Shown: positions 36,265 to 47,664, counted from the stretch's first letter. The stretch is DNA of 52,348 nt from Owenweeksia sp. (GCA_028277105.1 JANQHO010000127.1:1-52348), one strand, 5' to 3'. Notes: generated from the sequence alone by a model not told the origin. Numbers and translations: made by a program.

Positions 36265-38184
36265 CTATGATTTTTCAAATTTTTCAATACCGCGTTGTAA
36301 CCAATCGATAAACTTATCTATATCAGGATCATAAGCAGCAGGCTCGATCAAAGGCTTCATACTGTTATGGTTTAATATGATATACTGAGGCTGGCTGTTG
36401 TTTTTAAAGTGTTTTACCTGAAATTCACTCCATTTGTTGCCAATGGTTTTCACCTTTTTACCGGTTACCTCAGATACATATTGCTCGCTTTCGGGTAATT
36501 TTTGACGTTCATCTACGTAAAGAGAGATCAGCACCACATCATTACTGAGAATATCCAGTACCCTGGAGTCACTCCAAACCTGTTCTTCCATTTTGCGACA
36601 GTTGACGCAGCCCCAGCCGGTAAAGTCGAGCATAACGGGCTTGTTTACTTTTTCGGCGTGAGCCAGGCCCTCCTCAAAATTATGGAAGCAGCTCAAGCCA
36701 TGAGGGCAATGAGCAGGGTCAGCTCCCTCGGGAATATCTTCTCCATTTGCTATTGTAGTTGCCACTACTTGCTTGCCAAAACCATTGGGCGATTCACTGT
36801 AAAACATGGGAGGCGGAAAGCCGCTGATCAACTTCAAAGGAGCTCCCCAAAGTCCGGGAATGAGATAGATGGTGAACATCAACGAGAACAGCGCTATTAT
36901 AAGACGCGTTACGGATAGTTTTTCCAAAGGGCTGTCGTGCGGCATTCTGAATTTGCCTAAGAGATAGAGGGTCATCAGTCCAAAAATGGCAATCCAGGCT
37001 GTGATGAACCATTCTCTTTGCAGAATACCGGCTTGCCACACCAAATCGGCAGTAGACAAAAACTTCAGGGCAAAAGCCAGTTCTACAAAACCGAGGGTAA
37101 CTTTTACAGAGTTAAGCCATCCCCCGCTTTTGGGTAAGGAATTAAGCCAACCGGGAAAGGCTGCAAATAAAGTAAATGGTAGGGCCAGAGCCAGGGAAAA
37201 GCCAAACATACCAACCAAAGGTCCCTGTACTCCTCCACTAAAAGCTTCAAATAACAAAGTTCCGATAATAGGTCCGGTACAGGAAAAAGAAACAAGGGCT
37301 AAGGTAAAGGCCATAAAAAATATACCGATGATTCCACCTCTGTCTGAAGCTTTATCGGCTTTATTGACCCAGGAGTTAGGCAGGGTAATCTCAAAAGCCC
37401 CAAAGAAACTGATGGCGAAAACCACCAGCAGGAGGAAAAACACAATATTAACCCATGGGTTGGTGGAGAAAGCATTGAGGGCATCGGGACCAAAAAACAG
37501 GGTGATGAGATAGCCGAGGGTTACGTATAATACTATAATGGAAATACCGTAAATAATGGCATTGGCCACTCCTTTGGCCCGGTCTTTACTCTTTTTGGTA
37601 AAGAAGCTCACGGTTAAGGGTATCATAGGAAAAACACAGGGGGTTAAGAGTGCCGCCAACCCACCAAGGAAGCTGAGAATAAAAATAGTCCACAAAGAAC
37701 GTGAACCAGAAGCAGAACTTTGCTCTTTTTGTTCCGCACCCTTTACTTCAAATTCTATGTCGCGGTATTCGGGAGGCAGACACATCTCATCATTACAGGT
37801 CATAAAAACCAACTCGGCCTTTACGGTAAAATCCTTTTCTGAGAGTACCTTTATTTTTTGCCTGAAGGTGACATCTTTTTTATGGTATTTTAATATTTCC
37901 TCAAAATTGGGGTCGAACTCCTCTACCGGTTCAGGCTCGGTTATGGAACCAATGAAGCTGTAAGAGGAATCTTCTTCAAAAACAAAATCGGTGGCGTAAA
38001 CAGGCGAGGTTTCCGGAATATCAATGGAATACAGGTGCCATCCTTCGTCTACAGTAGCTTTCATTAGCAATTCAGCTTCAGCGCCTTTTTGCTCTACGCT
38101 GAAACTCCACTTTACAGGTTCCTGTATCTGGGCCTGCAATGGTATTAAAGCTAACACAAAGAGGATGGAGAGTATTTTTCTCAT
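36265..38184 (-). CDS. dsbD: Thiol:disulfide interchange protein DsbD
   Basis: 639 residues. Signal peptide (RKILSILFVLALIPLQAQ), an N-terminal periplasmic domain to ~165 (with TCNDEMCLPPEYRD cysteines), eight membrane helices from ~170 to 460 carrying LTPCVFPMIPLTVSFFTKKS and SCTGPIIGTLL, and a C-terminal thioredoxin domain with FTGWGCVNCRKMEEQVW. The order nDsbD-TM-Trx is that of the DsbD electron conveyor from cytoplasmic thioredoxin to the periplasm. The ATG overlaps the tilS stop (ATGA). Confidence 0.96.
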   Translation of the reverse strand: MRKILSILFVLALIPLQAQIQEPVKWSFSVEQKGAEAELLMKATVDEGWHLYSIDIPETSPVYATDFVFEEDSSYSFIGSITEPEPVEEFDPNFEEILKYHKKDVTFRQKIKVLSEKDFTVKAELVFMTCNDEMCLPPEYRDIEFEVKGAEQKEQSSASGSRSLWTIFILSFLGGLAALLTPCVFPMIPLTVSFFTKKSKDRAKGVANAIIYGISIIVLYVTLGYLITLFFGPDALNAFSTNPWVNIVFFLLLVVFAISFFGAFEITLPNSWVNKADKASDRGGIIGIFFMAFTLALVSFSCTGPIIGTLLFEAFSGGVQGPLVGMFGFSLALALPFTLFAAFPGWLNSLPKSGGWLNSVKVTLGFVELAFALKFLSTADLVWQAGILQREWFITAWIAIFGLMTLYLLGKFRMPHDSPLEKLSVTRLIIALFSLMFTIYLIPGLWGAPLKLISGFPPPMFYSESPNGFGKQVVATTIANGEDIPEGADPAHCPHGLSCFHNFEEGLAHAEKVNKPVMLDFTGWGCVNCRKMEEQVWSDSRVLDILSNDVVLISLYVDERQKLPESEQYVSEVTGKKVKTIGNKWSEFQVKHFKNNSQPQYIILNHNSMKPLIEPAAYDPDIDKFIDWLQRGIEKFEKS

Positions 38185-39515
38185 GATGGATTCCTTTTTA
38201 ATAATCGGGCAAGATAAACAGTTTTCGTCTTATCAGTTATTTTATAGCGGTCGTCTATTCGCCAACCGACTATCCACACAATTTCTTTGCCGGAGCAAAG
38301 CAGCCAGGTTTGTTCTTTGGCAAAACGATCTACTTTTTGGTCAATAAAAAAGTCGCTCACTTTTTTGGAGGTGCTGAGTCCTAAGGGGTAGAAGCGATCA
38401 CCGGCTTTCCATCTCCGCAAAGTCAGCGGAAATTGTAATTTGTCGCTATCCAGGGCAGCTACATTCTCATCTGTATCGATCCGAAAATCTAACTTGCTTT
38501 TTTTTTCGAAACTGATGAGCAGAGGTTCATCAATTTGTGTGATACTGTCATTTATCGGGAAACTATCCTTTACAGACCTGGTTTTGGGTTCTAAAAGCAG
38601 ATGATTACGATCTTTAAGCAGGCGATGTGTTTCTGATTGAAAGGTTTTTCCGCTTTCAGCAGAGAGGCAGGAGAGGATGGCAGACAGATCAAAATTTCCG
38701 TAAGGAGATAGCCAGTAGTGGAGCAAAGAGGGATAGCCCTCAATTTTAAGCAGTTCAGGGATAAGAAGCCTTTGCTTTTCACCTTTTGTTTTAGTGATCT
38801 CTCCCAGGCGTGCCTGGAGCTGTCCTTCAAAAAACCGCCAGTCTTCTTTCAGGTACCCAAAACTCGTTTCCCATTTTTGTTCGAGATCGGGAATAGCTTT
38901 TTGCAATTGAGGGATCACGTGGTGGCGGATGGTATTCCGCAGGTATTCATCTGTTTGGTTGCTACTGTCTTCCCGCCAATTAACCTCATATTCTTTTGTG
39001 AAACCCAGAATTTCTTCCTGATTTACCTCATTCAAAGGGCGTATGATCTTCCCGTTTTTATCTGGTATGCCTGTGAGACCTTTAAAACCACTTCCCCTTC
39101 CAAGCCTGATAAGCAGGTTTTCCAGTGAATCCTGTAAGTGATGGGCAGTAGCAATGTAATCGAAATCCTTTTCCTGTAATATTCTGTCAAAATAGCGGTA
39201 ACGCAATTCACGGGCAGCCAATTGGATGTTTAATTTACGCTTTGCGGCATATTGCCTGGTGTTAAAGCTGGTACTGAAGAACGTTACTTTGTTAAGGGCC
39301 GACCATTGCTGTACAAATGCTTCATCCTCATCTGATTCTTCACCTCGGAGCTTAAAATTACAATGGGCAATAGAAAAATTTGCCTGCAACTTTAGTAAAG
39401 CCGTAGCCAAAGCCATACTATCTCTTCCGCCACTGCAAGCCAGAAGTATACTTTGGTTGGTGTTGAAGGAAATTTTGCGGAAAAAATTCTCTACTTTTTG
39501 AAGCAGACCGGACAT
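38181..39515 (-). CDS. tilS: tRNA(Ile)-lysidine synthase
   Basis: 444 residues. The PP-loop ATP site is SGGRDSMALATALLKL, followed by FSIAHCNFKLRGEESDEDEA, and TAHHLQDSLENLLIRLGRG, all typical of TilS; the C-terminal domain ends with FPLTLRRWKAGDRFYPLGLS and FFIDQKVDRF. It changes C34 of the CAU-anticodon tRNA to lysidine so that it reads AUA as isoleucine; it is usually essential. Coupled to dsbD by a 4-base overlap, while pabB lies 54 bases upstream. Confidence 0.97.
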   Translation of the reverse strand: MSGLLQKVENFFRKISFNTNQSILLACSGGRDSMALATALLKLQANFSIAHCNFKLRGEESDEDEAFVQQWSALNKVTFFSTSFNTRQYAAKRKLNIQLAARELRYRYFDRILQEKDFDYIATAHHLQDSLENLLIRLGRGSGFKGLTGIPDKNGKIIRPLNEVNQEEILGFTKEYEVNWREDSSNQTDEYLRNTIRHHVIPQLQKAIPDLEQKWETSFGYLKEDWRFFEGQLQARLGEITKTKGEKQRLLIPELLKIEGYPSLLHYWLSPYGNFDLSAILSCLSAESGKTFQSETHRLLKDRNHLLLEPKTRSVKDSFPINDSITQIDEPLLISFEKKSKLDFRIDTDENVAALDSDKLQFPLTLRRWKAGDRFYPLGLSTSKKVSDFFIDQKVDRFAKEQTWLLCSGKEIVWIVGWRIDDRYKITDKTKTVYLARLLKRNPS

Positions 39516-39569
39516 AAAACAAATGTAGTTAATGGCCTTGTGATAAAAGCATCAGTTAGCTGACAATCG

Positions 39570-40847
39570 TTAGCGGAGACTCCTGAAAAGACTTTTGGCC
39601 TTGAGGAGGCATTCTTCATACTCTTTTCCGGCATCGGCATGGATGGTTATGGCGCTACCTACTCTGGCTGACAAATAGGGCAATTGGTGATTGTAGAGCA
39701 GACTGCGGATCACTACGTTGAAGTCAAAATCGCCTTTGGGGTCGATATAACCGACCGAACCGGCATATAAACTGCGGTTAAAGTTTTCGTATTCATCTAT
39801 TAGCTCCATTGCTTTGATTTTTGGTGCACCAGTCATGCTTCCCATAGGGAAGGTGGTTTTAATAAGGTCAGAAAAATCTAGCTGGTCTTTTAAGCGCGAA
39901 GAAATGGTAGAGATAAGTTGGTGGACATTTTTAAAGGTATATACGCCAAAAAGCTCATCTACTTCAACGGAGTTTTTCTGAGCAGTACGACTCAGGTCAT
40001 TTCGTACCAGGTCAACGATCATTACATTTTCTGAACGTTCTTTTTTGTCATTGGCCAGATTTTCAGCTAGTTGACGGTCTTTTGAAGGGTCGGTAGATCT
40101 CTTTGCCGTTCCTTTGATAGGTTGCGATATAATCCTGTCTCCAGTTCGTTGGAGGTAGCGTTCGGGCGAGGAGCACAAAAGGTAATTGTGCTCATATTTG
40201 TAAAAAGCAGAAAAGGGGGCCTGACTTAAGTGGTTGAGTTCCTCAAATACCCGGAATGGATTGATCTTTTGTTGAGCCCAAAACTCTATGCAGTAATTGA
40301 TCTCATAAATATTGCCAAATTGAAGTTCCTCTTTGAGCTGATGTACAGTCTTAACATAATCATATCGGTTTGTTTTAGCCTGTAACTCAAGTTTGGCAGT
40401 AAGAGAATCTGAGCGCACCAGGTTTGATCCATATACTATTTTACGAAAATCTTTTTCGGAATGGATAGAATAACTTTCTACTCTAACTGTATTGTCCCGG
40501 CAATAAACAATAGTATCGGGAACGAAAAAAAAACTCAGGGGAAAATTAAAAATGTCTTCTCTGGTTGATGCGAGTCTTTCCAACGTGTTCTTGAGGTTGT
40601 AGTTGAGATGACCTAGAAGCCAATCTCCTTTTTCCCGCTGAAAAGAGCCCAGCTTGTCCAATGTATCAAATTGCTGTAATGGCCGCCAGCCAGCCAGCCA
40701 TTGGTAGCGGCTGTAACGGTCTGAAGGGTACTGATTTGAATCCAATACTATACCAAGTTGCTCAGTGGTGTGGATATATTGGCGTAAAACAGTGGGAAGT
40801 CCAGGGTGTTTTTGCAGGGGAAATTCAAAGAAATAACGTTCTCTCAA
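39570..40847 (-). CDS. pabB: Aminodeoxychorismate synthase component I
   Basis: 425 residues, shorter than E. coli PabB but usual for Bacteroidota. The chorismate-binding core is complete: [24 protein letters not shown] (the PIKGT lysine distinguishes PabB from anthranilate synthase's PIAGT), [32 protein letters not shown], and [19 protein letters not shown]. It makes 4-amino-4-deoxychorismate for folate. The start is a TTG overlapping the stop of the hybrid kinase gene (TTGA), implying coupled translation. No pabA-type glutaminase is seen nearby. Confidence 0.93.
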   Translation of the reverse strand: MRERYFFEFPLQKHPGLPTVLRQYIHTTEQLGIVLDSNQYPSDRYSRYQWLAGWRPLQQFDTLDKLGSFQREKGDWLLGHLNYNLKNTLERLASTREDIFNFPLSFFFVPDTIVYCRDNTVRVESYSIHSEKDFRKIVYGSNLVRSDSLTAKLELQAKTNRYDYVKTVHQLKEELQFGNIYEINYCIEFWAQQKINPFRVFEELNHLSQAPFSAFYKYEHNYLLCSSPERYLQRTGDRIISQPIKGTAKRSTDPSKDRQLAENLANDKKERSENVMIVDLVRNDLSRTAQKNSVEVDELFGVYTFKNVHQLISTISSRLKDQLDFSDLIKTTFPMGSMTGAPKIKAMELIDEYENFNRSLYAGSVGYIDPKGDFDFNVVIRSLLYNHQLPYLSARVGSAITIHADAGKEYEECLLKAKSLFRSLR

Positions 40848-43800
40848 GCTTGTGAACTTATTTTTTTACCGAACTTTTCGAGGGCTTGTATTACGGCATC
40901 CATACTAATAGGTTTGGAAATGTAATCATCCATACCGGCATCCAGAAACTTTTCACGATCGCCTTTCATGGCGTTAGCCGTCATGGCAACAATAAAAGGG
41001 CGTTTGTCCCCATATTTCTTAATGATCTCATTTGTAGCTTCAACTCCATCCATTTCAGGCATTTGTATGTCCATAAAGATCAGATCATAGTGCTGCCGTT
41101 GCAGCGCCTGCAGGGCTTCAATGCCGTTAGCTGCCACATCAACCCGGTAGCCCATTTTTTGGAGGGTAAGCACAGCCAGCTTTTGATTAACGACATTATC
41201 TTCTGCGAGCAGTATATTCATGGGGAGTTGTTCTCCCAGGGAAACTATTTTTTCAGCTGGCTTCACATTAACGGGCTTATCATCTACATCTTCAATAAGT
41301 ATACGGATGATAGATTTTTGTAAAAGACTGTGCTTGAGGGGTTTTAAAAAAACAGCATTAAAAAGCTCGTCTTTTCTTTTCTCAGTGAGGTCGACATAAG
41401 CGGAACTTAATAAAATGGAAGGGAGAGCATTCTTATCTTTTTTCTTGCGTATATTTTCTGTGACTTGAATACCGTCCATACCGGGCATTTCATAGTCAAT
41501 TATTATCAGATCAAAATCTTCTTTAATTGCTATCTCTGCACCTTCCTTCGGTTTTTTTACAACAGTGGGCAACATATTCCAATTGGTTAACTGTTGTTTC
41601 AGAATTTTGAGATTAGTATCGTTATCGTCCATTATCAATACTCTTTTGTCTTTGAGCTTATGGACGTTTTGCAGTTCTATGCTTTTTACCTTTTTTTCCT
41701 GAACAATCTGAGCGGTAATAATAAACTGGAAATTAGAGCCATAGCCTGGCTCACTTTCCACCCATATGTCACCGTTCATGAGATTGACCAATCTTTTACT
41801 GATAGCTAAACCGAGACCTGTTCCACCGTATTTGCGAGTAGTAGAAGAGTCGGCCTGTAGAAAAGCAGAGAACAGGTTTTTTTGTTTTTTGTAAGGAATA
41901 CCTATGCCTGTATCGCGTACGGAAAAGTATATTTCTGACTCTGAGCCCACTTTTTTCTTTAGCTCAACTCTTACTACTACTTCTCCTTCATCAGTAAACT
42001 TAATGGCATTGCCTATGAGGTTTATTAGTACCTGACGCAAACGGGTAATATCGCCCAATACTATATCAGGTACTTCACTATCAATGTAATACAGCAGTTC
42101 TATTTTCTTCTCACTTACTTTAGTTGATAAGAGTTCTATGGCTTCTTCAACACACTGGTTTATCTCAAAAGGAAATTCTTCCAGGGGCATCTTGCCGGAC
42201 TCAATCTTCGAAAAGTCCAGAATGTCATTGATAACTGAAAGCAAGGCATCACCACTGAGACGGATAGTGTTGACGTAATCCAATTGTTCTTCTGAGAGTT
42301 TGGTTTGAAGCAACAGACTGGTCATACCAATTACACCATTCATAGGTGTACGTATTTCATGACTCATAGTAGCGAGAAAATCGCTCTTTACTTTAGCAGC
42401 ATCTTCAGCTATATCCTTGGCTTCCAATAACTGATCCTCAAATAATTTGCGTTCCAGTTCCCCTCCTACCCAAATAGCAATAAGACTGATAAGGTCTTTG
42501 TCAGTATCAGTGAATTTGTTTTGAACGGGTTTATAATCAAGGAAACTGATGGTGCCCCAAACATTTCCGTGGACGATAACCGGAGCACTTACAAAAGCCT
42601 GTATCTCAAAATTTTGATAAACTCTGGTATCTCTGTATTCAGAATTTTGTATATCGGATACAGCTATTACTTTTCTGGAATTCGCTACTACATCTGAAAG
42701 TGTTTCGCTCAGTTTAAGGATGGTGCCAGGTTTCAATTCACCATTTTCGGAGTGAACATTAACAGCCTGATAATAGTCGTTTTCAATATTTACTTTGGCG
42801 AATATACCTCTGGGCAAGTGGAACCTCTCACAGCCCAGGCGAAGGATCCCATCTATTTTTTCATCAAACTGAAGCTCTTTATCGGCACTGGTTTGATACA
42901 AACCGTGAATGGCTTTTTCGTTGTGGATGAGATTTTTTTCAGCTCTCCGTTTTTCAGTGACATCGTTTAGTGTCCAGACCACTCCTGTTCCAAAATCGTA
43001 TCCCCCAAAGTCTATAACCCTTCTTTCACCGGATTTGGTGAAAAGAGGAAAAAGGAAGTTTTCGATATAGCCGGCTTTGAGGAGGGATTTATACTGCTCA
43101 TAGATTTGTTCTCCTTCTTTACCGTATAATTTACCAAACCATTCTTTACTGGTAGTTATTTCCTGGGCGCCATACCCTGTTATTTCCTGGGTTTTTTTAT
43201 TGATGAAGAGGTTGTCACCCTGTACCAATACTGCTCCAACAGGGAGATTCTCAATAACCTTGCGCATGAGTGTTTCACTTTTTTCTATGCGCGATTTAAT
43301 ATTTTCCAGTTCATTTATGTACTGGCTTAATTCTTCTTCACGGGCTGTGAGTTCTTCTTCCCTGAGGGTTAACTCTTCATTTAATTCCTGCTCACTTTCG
43401 TAAAGTTCCCTGAGTTTTAATTCACTTTCTTTGCGAAGGGTAATATCCGTTATGGTACCAATCATTCGCAGAGGTTGATTTTGTTCATCAAACTCTACTA
43501 TTTTGCCTTGTAAACGGAACCAAACGGTTTTACCGTCTTTTTTTATTCCCAGGTAATCGAATTCTGCATTGGGTGAAGTTGCCGGGTTTTTGGCATCAGT
43601 TACGTAATTATCAAATACTTCCCTGTAATCCGGATGAATTTGTTTTTCCCAAAAGTTAAGGTGGTTATCTATTTCTGATAGTTCAAAACCATGTAGGTGA
43701 GCAAACACCTCATTAAAAACAAAATAATCCGTAGTGAAATTCCAGTCCCACAGACCTGCCCTGGAATTCTCCAGCGCCAGCTTTAAGCGGGTTTCTGATT

Positions 43801-44914
43801 CCTTGAGTTCTGCTTTTATTTGCTCATTTTCGGTAATATTTTTTATGAAGCCGGAAGCCCCTTCTATTTCCCCTTTCAAATTTTCTATGGGGTTGATCTC
43901 AACTTCAAAAACAGAATTTTCCCGGTTAATCTTAAATGATGAACTGAGTCCATTCAGGGCTTTTTTATAATAAATGTTCCAGGATTCCTGATCGTCACTG
44001 GCAAAGACTTCAAAGAGATTGGTCGAGTTTTCAACGGCTTCCTGGCCGGTAGTTTTGTAAAAAGTGTCTTTAAATTTTTTATTGCCTTTAAGAAGAATCC
44101 CTTCCCGGTTAACTGACCAGATCTCCTGGTTGCTGTAATTCATTATGGCTGCGAGATTGGCCTCGCTCTCTTCAATGTAGGAGTTAGCGAGATTTAATCT
44201 TTCTATAGCCTGAGAGAGTTCGTCTTCACGAGTTTTCAGCTCCTGGTTCAGCTCTTTTTGTTCTTTCAGTATTTTCTCCCTGTCCTTTTCCATTTTCAAA
44301 AAATGCCTGATGGTGGGAATGGCTAATGCCATGCTGAATAACATATAAGTAGACAGAGCTATGATAAGTAGTAAACTGTATAGTTGTTTGTTATCATTGA
44401 GTTTATCGTTGTAGTCCAACTCGAATAATCGCACCTGTTCATCGAGTAATGTTAAAAGACGGGCCTCTACAAGGAGTATCTCTCTGGTAGCAACTTTAGC
44501 TGTGGCTTCAGTGGTTTTACCGGCACAATAATCAATAACTATCTGTGCGTTTCTTTTAAAAGTGTCCAGAAGGGGATCAGATTTTGTGAAAGCCCGGTCG
44601 ATCTCGGCTTTGTATTTCGATTTTTCCGGCAGGGACAACTTCCCTTCTTTCAGGCTTGTATAGGTAGTGGTAATTCTCTTCAGGTCTGACTCGAGATAGG
44701 GGCAATAACGATCCAAAACATCGGGCTCTGAAGCAAGAATGTGAGCAGCTTTGCTGATTTTTTGGGAAAGCATTCTCTGCCTACCGGCATTATTAATAAC
44801 CTCTGCATCGTGTTGAATACGGTTGATAGTGTTAATTACCAAATAATAGACAACACAAGCTATTGCTACAGTTATTATAAAATACAAGAGAAAGATTACA
44901 CTTACCTTTCGCAC
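40844..44914 (-). CDS. Hybrid sensor histidine kinase with PilJ/NarX-like input, PAS, GAF and two receivers
   Basis: 1356 residues from GTG. TM1 at about 7-27; [18 protein letters not shown] at ~40-57 is the NarX/PilJ-type periplasmic sensor motif; TM2 ([20 protein letters not shown]) at ~185-205. Coiled coils and three PAS domains (about 250-370, 375-500, 550-665) follow, then GAF (about 690-830), HisKA with [19 protein letters not shown], and HATPase_c ([37 protein letters not shown]). Two receivers end it: VLIMDDND...DYEMPGMDG and [11 protein letters not shown]...[10 protein letters not shown], the second with an intact Asp and Lys (YISKPIS). No Hpt domain or dedicated regulator is present, so the output is unknown. 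It is followed by pabB with a 4-base overlap. Confidence 0.95.
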   Translation of the reverse strand: MRKVSVIFLLYFIITVAIACVVYYLVINTINRIQHDAEVINNAGRQRMLSQKISKAAHILASEPDVLDRYCPYLESDLKRITTTYTSLKEGKLSLPEKSKYKAEIDRAFTKSDPLLDTFKRNAQIVIDYCAGKTTEATAKVATREILLVEARLLTLLDEQVRLFELDYNDKLNDNKQLYSLLLIIALSTYMLFSMALAIPTIRHFLKMEKDREKILKEQKELNQELKTREDELSQAIERLNLANSYIEESEANLAAIMNYSNQEIWSVNREGILLKGNKKFKDTFYKTTGQEAVENSTNLFEVFASDDQESWNIYYKKALNGLSSSFKINRENSVFEVEINPIENLKGEIEGASGFIKNITENEQIKAELKESETRLKLALENSRAGLWDWNFTTDYFVFNEVFAHLHGFELSEIDNHLNFWEKQIHPDYREVFDNYVTDAKNPATSPNAEFDYLGIKKDGKTVWFRLQGKIVEFDEQNQPLRMIGTITDITLRKESELKLRELYESEQELNEELTLREEELTAREEELSQYINELENIKSRIEKSETLMRKVIENLPVGAVLVQGDNLFINKKTQEITGYGAQEITTSKEWFGKLYGKEGEQIYEQYKSLLKAGYIENFLFPLFTKSGERRVIDFGGYDFGTGVVWTLNDVTEKRRAEKNLIHNEKAIHGLYQTSADKELQFDEKIDGILRLGCERFHLPRGIFAKVNIENDYYQAVNVHSENGELKPGTILKLSETLSDVVANSRKVIAVSDIQNSEYRDTRVYQNFEIQAFVSAPVIVHGNVWGTISFLDYKPVQNKFTDTDKDLISLIAIWVGGELERKLFEDQLLEAKDIAEDAAKVKSDFLATMSHEIRTPMNGVIGMTSLLLQTKLSEEQLDYVNTIRLSGDALLSVINDILDFSKIESGKMPLEEFPFEINQCVEEAIELLSTKVSEKKIELLYYIDSEVPDIVLGDITRLRQVLINLIGNAIKFTDEGEVVVRVELKKKVGSESEIYFSVRDTGIGIPYKKQKNLFSAFLQADSSTTRKYGGTGLGLAISKRLVNLMNGDIWVESEPGYGSNFQFIITAQIVQEKKVKSIELQNVHKLKDKRVLIMDDNDTNLKILKQQLTNWNMLPTVVKKPKEGAEIAIKEDFDLIIIDYEMPGMDGIQVTENIRKKKDKNALPSILLSSAYVDLTEKRKDELFNAVFLKPLKHSLLQKSIIRILIEDVDDKPVNVKPAEKIVSLGEQLPMNILLAEDNVVNQKLAVLTLQKMGYRVDVAANGIEALQALQRQHYDLIFMDIQMPEMDGVEATNEIIKKYGDKRPFIVAMTANAMKGDREKFLDAGMDDYISKPISMDAVIQALEKFGKKISSQA

Positions 44915-44940
44915 CCTTATCCTTTAAAATTACAAGCTAG

Positions 44941-44948
44941 CAAATATA
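44941..44948 (-). promoter_or_regulatory. Possible -7 box of the hybrid kinase gene
   Basis: Reverse-strand TATATTTG matches TAnnTTTG completely and lies about 27 bases upstream of the GTG start. No TTTG is seen at the usual 19-21-base spacing, so the call is weak. Confidence 0.3.
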
Positions 44949-45012
44949 GCAGCTTTGTATTATTTGCCGTTGATTAACAGTAAATTGCGTCTAGCTCACT
45001 ATCTTTTTTATT

Positions 45013-46413
45013 TTAAATGTGCAATGGCCTGTTGTCGGTAGCTGCTAAAGCAGCTTCTTTTACCGCTTCGGTATAAGTTGGGTGAGCGTGACTGATCCGG
45101 GCAATGTCTTCTGCAGAAGCGCGGAATTCCATAGCTACTACAGCTTCAGCTATAATATCAGCGGTACGTGGTCCGATCATATGAGCACCTAAGATTTCAT
45201 CGGTTTCTTTATCAGCTATTATTTTAACCAATCCTTCAATATCCATACTTGCACGGGCGCGGCCTAACGCCCTAAAATAGAATTTACCGGTTTTATAGGC
45301 GCGGCCTTCATTTTTGAGCTGTTCTTCACTTTGACCCACACTGGCTACTTCCGGCCAGGTGTAAACCACATTGGGAATGAGGTTGTAATCGATATGGGGT
45401 TTTTCTCCGGCAATGAATTCAGTAACAAAAATACCTTCTTCTTCGGCTTTATGAGCGAGCATGGCCCCTCTTACCACATCTCCAATGGCGTAAATATGAC
45501 TTTTCTCGGTCTGTAGCTTTTCGTTTACTTCTACCTGTCCTTTGTCGTTGGTTCTCAAACCGGCATTTTCGAGTCTCAATCCCTCAGTGTATGGTTTGCG
45601 GCCAACGGAAACAAGGCAGTAATCTCCTTCAAAGCTTACTTCTTCACCTTTTTTGTTTTCTGCTTTAACCGTTACAGTGTTCCCTTTACGGCTCACTTCG
45701 GTAACCTTGTGGCTCAGATTGAATTTGATCCCGATCTTTTTAAGGGATTTGGTAATTTCTTTACCCATATCGGCATCAAAGGAAGGGATCACTTTATCGA
45801 GATATTCTACCACGGTAACTTCTGAGCCTATACGGGCATAAACGCTCCCTAGCTCCAAGCCTATAACTCCCCCTCCTATTACGATGAGTTTTTGGGGGAT
45901 CTCTTTCAACTCAAGGGCTTCTGTACTGGAGATGATGCGCTCTTTGTCAAATTTGGCAAATGGTAGTTCGGTAGGTTTGCTACCGGTAGCTATTATTATG
46001 TTTTTAGCTGTTATTTTTTCTTCACCATCTTCTTTGCTGATGAGAATAGTATGCTCATCTTCAAAAGAGCCAAGGCCGTGGTAAACATCAATTTTGTTTT
46101 TATCCATGAGGTATTGAACACCATCTACCGTTTGTTTTACAACTTTGGTTTTGCGTTCGATCATCTGTTTGATGTTCACCCTGGGATTTTCTATTTCAAT
46201 ACCGTGCTCGGCAAAGTTTTTAACGGCATTGTGGTAATGCTCAGAAGAATCGAGTAAGGCTTTAGAAGGAATACACCCTACATTGAGACAGGTGCCCCCC
46301 AGGCTGGGATATTTTTCGATAATGGCTGTTTTCATTCCCAATTGGGCTGAGCGGATAGCCGCTACATATCCACCGGGGCCGGAGCCGATTATGGCTACGT
46401 CATATTCTGTCAT
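45013..46413 (-). CDS. lpdA: Dihydrolipoyl dehydrogenase
   Basis: 466 residues from ATG 46413 (MTEYDVAIIGSGPGGYVAA). A longer in-frame reading to 46488 adds 25 residues with no family counterpart. The redox-active pair is in GGTCLNVGCIPSKALLDSS, the NAD site in LIVIGGGVIGLELGSVYARI, and the catalytic His-Glu in SHAHPTYTEAVKEAA. It reoxidises lipoyl domains of 2-oxoacid dehydrogenases and the glycine cleavage H-protein (gcvP is at 24437). FAD-bound homodimer in the cytoplasm. It is divergent from prfB. Confidence 0.97.
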   Translation of the reverse strand: MTEYDVAIIGSGPGGYVAAIRSAQLGMKTAIIEKYPSLGGTCLNVGCIPSKALLDSSEHYHNAVKNFAEHGIEIENPRVNIKQMIERKTKVVKQTVDGVQYLMDKNKIDVYHGLGSFEDEHTILISKEDGEEKITAKNIIIATGSKPTELPFAKFDKERIISSTEALELKEIPQKLIVIGGGVIGLELGSVYARIGSEVTVVEYLDKVIPSFDADMGKEITKSLKKIGIKFNLSHKVTEVSRKGNTVTVKAENKKGEEVSFEGDYCLVSVGRKPYTEGLRLENAGLRTNDKGQVEVNEKLQTEKSHIYAIGDVVRGAMLAHKAEEEGIFVTEFIAGEKPHIDYNLIPNVVYTWPEVASVGQSEEQLKNEGRAYKTGKFYFRALGRARASMDIEGLVKIIADKETDEILGAHMIGPRTADIIAEAVVAMEFRASAEDIARISHAHPTYTEAVKEAALAATDNRPLHI

Positions 46414-46556
46414 GAGAAAGGAATTTCGATTGTTATATCCGGCAAAAATAGCAAAGGGAGTTTGAAAAGAAGACAATTGAAGCATCAATATAAATTATAT
46501 ACGGCCAGCCTTTGAGCGGGATGCCAGAGCTGTGGAATATGCCCTATTTTTGCCGG

Positions 46557-47664
46557 ATGGTTACAAAAGAACAAGTTGAAGAGTTAGATGGGCGCCTGGA
46601 TGCGCTAAGGGGGTATCTTTGACATTGCCGGTAAAAAGATACTGATCGCTAACGAAGAAGAAAAAACAGCCGACCCTTCTTTTTGGGATGATCACGAAAA
46701 GGCTGAAAACATCATGCGGAAGATACGCGGCCTTAAGTACTGGGTAGAAACCTATGAGAGTGCGGAGAGTGAAAAAGATGAACTGGATCTGGCCCTGGAG
46801 TTTTATGAGTTAGGCGAACTGGAAGAAAAGGAACTGAACGATCAATATGGCAAAGTGCTGAAGATGGTGGAAGACCTGGAGTTTCGCAACATGCTTTCCG
46901 GGGAAGAAGATAAACTGAGCGGGGTTTTACAAATAACAGCCGGTGCCGGGGGAACTGAAAGCTGTGATTGGGCCAGTATGCTGATGCGTATGTATTTGCG
47001 ATGGGCTGAAAAAAACAATTACAAAGTAAGGGAACTCAATTTCCAGGAAGGCGATGTGGCCGGAATAAAAACCGTAACCCTTGAAATAGAAGGCGATTAT
47101 GTATTTGGTTATCTCAAGGGCGAGAATGGGGTACACCGCCTGGTGCGCATTTCCCCTTTTGACAGTAATGCGAAACGCCATACATCTTTTGCTTCGGTTT
47201 ATGTTTTTCCGCTGGTGGATGATAGCATAGAGGTAGAGGTGAATCTGTCAGATATTGAATGGGATACTTTCCGCTCAGGAGGGGCAGGGGGGCAAAATGT
47301 GAATAAAGTGGAAACGGGAGTTCGTCTTAAGCATAAGCCTTCAGGAATTATCATAGAGAACACAGAATCACGCTCTCAATTACAAAACAAGGAAAAAGCC
47401 ATACAGCTTTTAAAATCCCAGCTTTTTGAAATGGAGTTGGAAGCACGGAATCAAAAAAGGGCTGAAATTGAGGCAGGTAAGAAGAAAATAGAGTGGGGTT
47501 CACAAATCCGCAATTACGTTATGCATCCTTACAAACTGGTAAAAGATGTCCGTACAGGGGAGGAAACCAGTAATGTAGATGCTGTTATGGACGGAGATAT
47601 TGATAGCTTTATAAAGTCTTACCTGATGCAGGAAGGACAGAGCAACATTGAAACAGAAGCATAA
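46557..47664 (+). CDS. prfB: Peptide chain release factor 2 (programmed +1 frameshift)
   Basis: Translation starts at ATG 46557 and reads 21 codons to CTT 46617-46619, then meets TGA; skipping T46620 continues at GAC 46621 to the TAA at 47662. The joined product is about 368 residues. The domain 2 motif SPF in [15 protein letters not shown] recognises UGA/UAA, and [18 protein letters not shown] carries the catalytic GGQ. This is a regulated, functional gene, not a pseudogene: low RF2 slows termination at the UGA and raises frameshifting. The next gene starts immediately after the stop. Confidence 0.96.
46608..46623 (+). promoter_or_regulatory. RF2 programmed frameshift element
   Basis: The string AGGGGGTATCTTTGAC contains a strong Shine-Dalgarno-like AGGGGG, a 3-base spacer, and the slippery CTT-TGA-C. 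The SD pairs with 16S rRNA and promotes a +1 slip of the leucyl-tRNA on CTT to TTT, as in the classical prfB element. It is the same string as in the well-known enterobacterial element. Confidence 0.93.

Noticed and set aside
46414..46488. Longer N-terminus for dihydrolipoyl dehydrogenase
   Set aside because: The 25 extra residues have no family counterpart, and MTEYDVAIIGSGPGG is the usual start.
46557..46720. prfB first looks like a frameshifted pseudogene
   Set aside because: The break is the classical CTT-TGA-C with AGGGGG upstream; the rest is intact with SPF and GGQ motifs.
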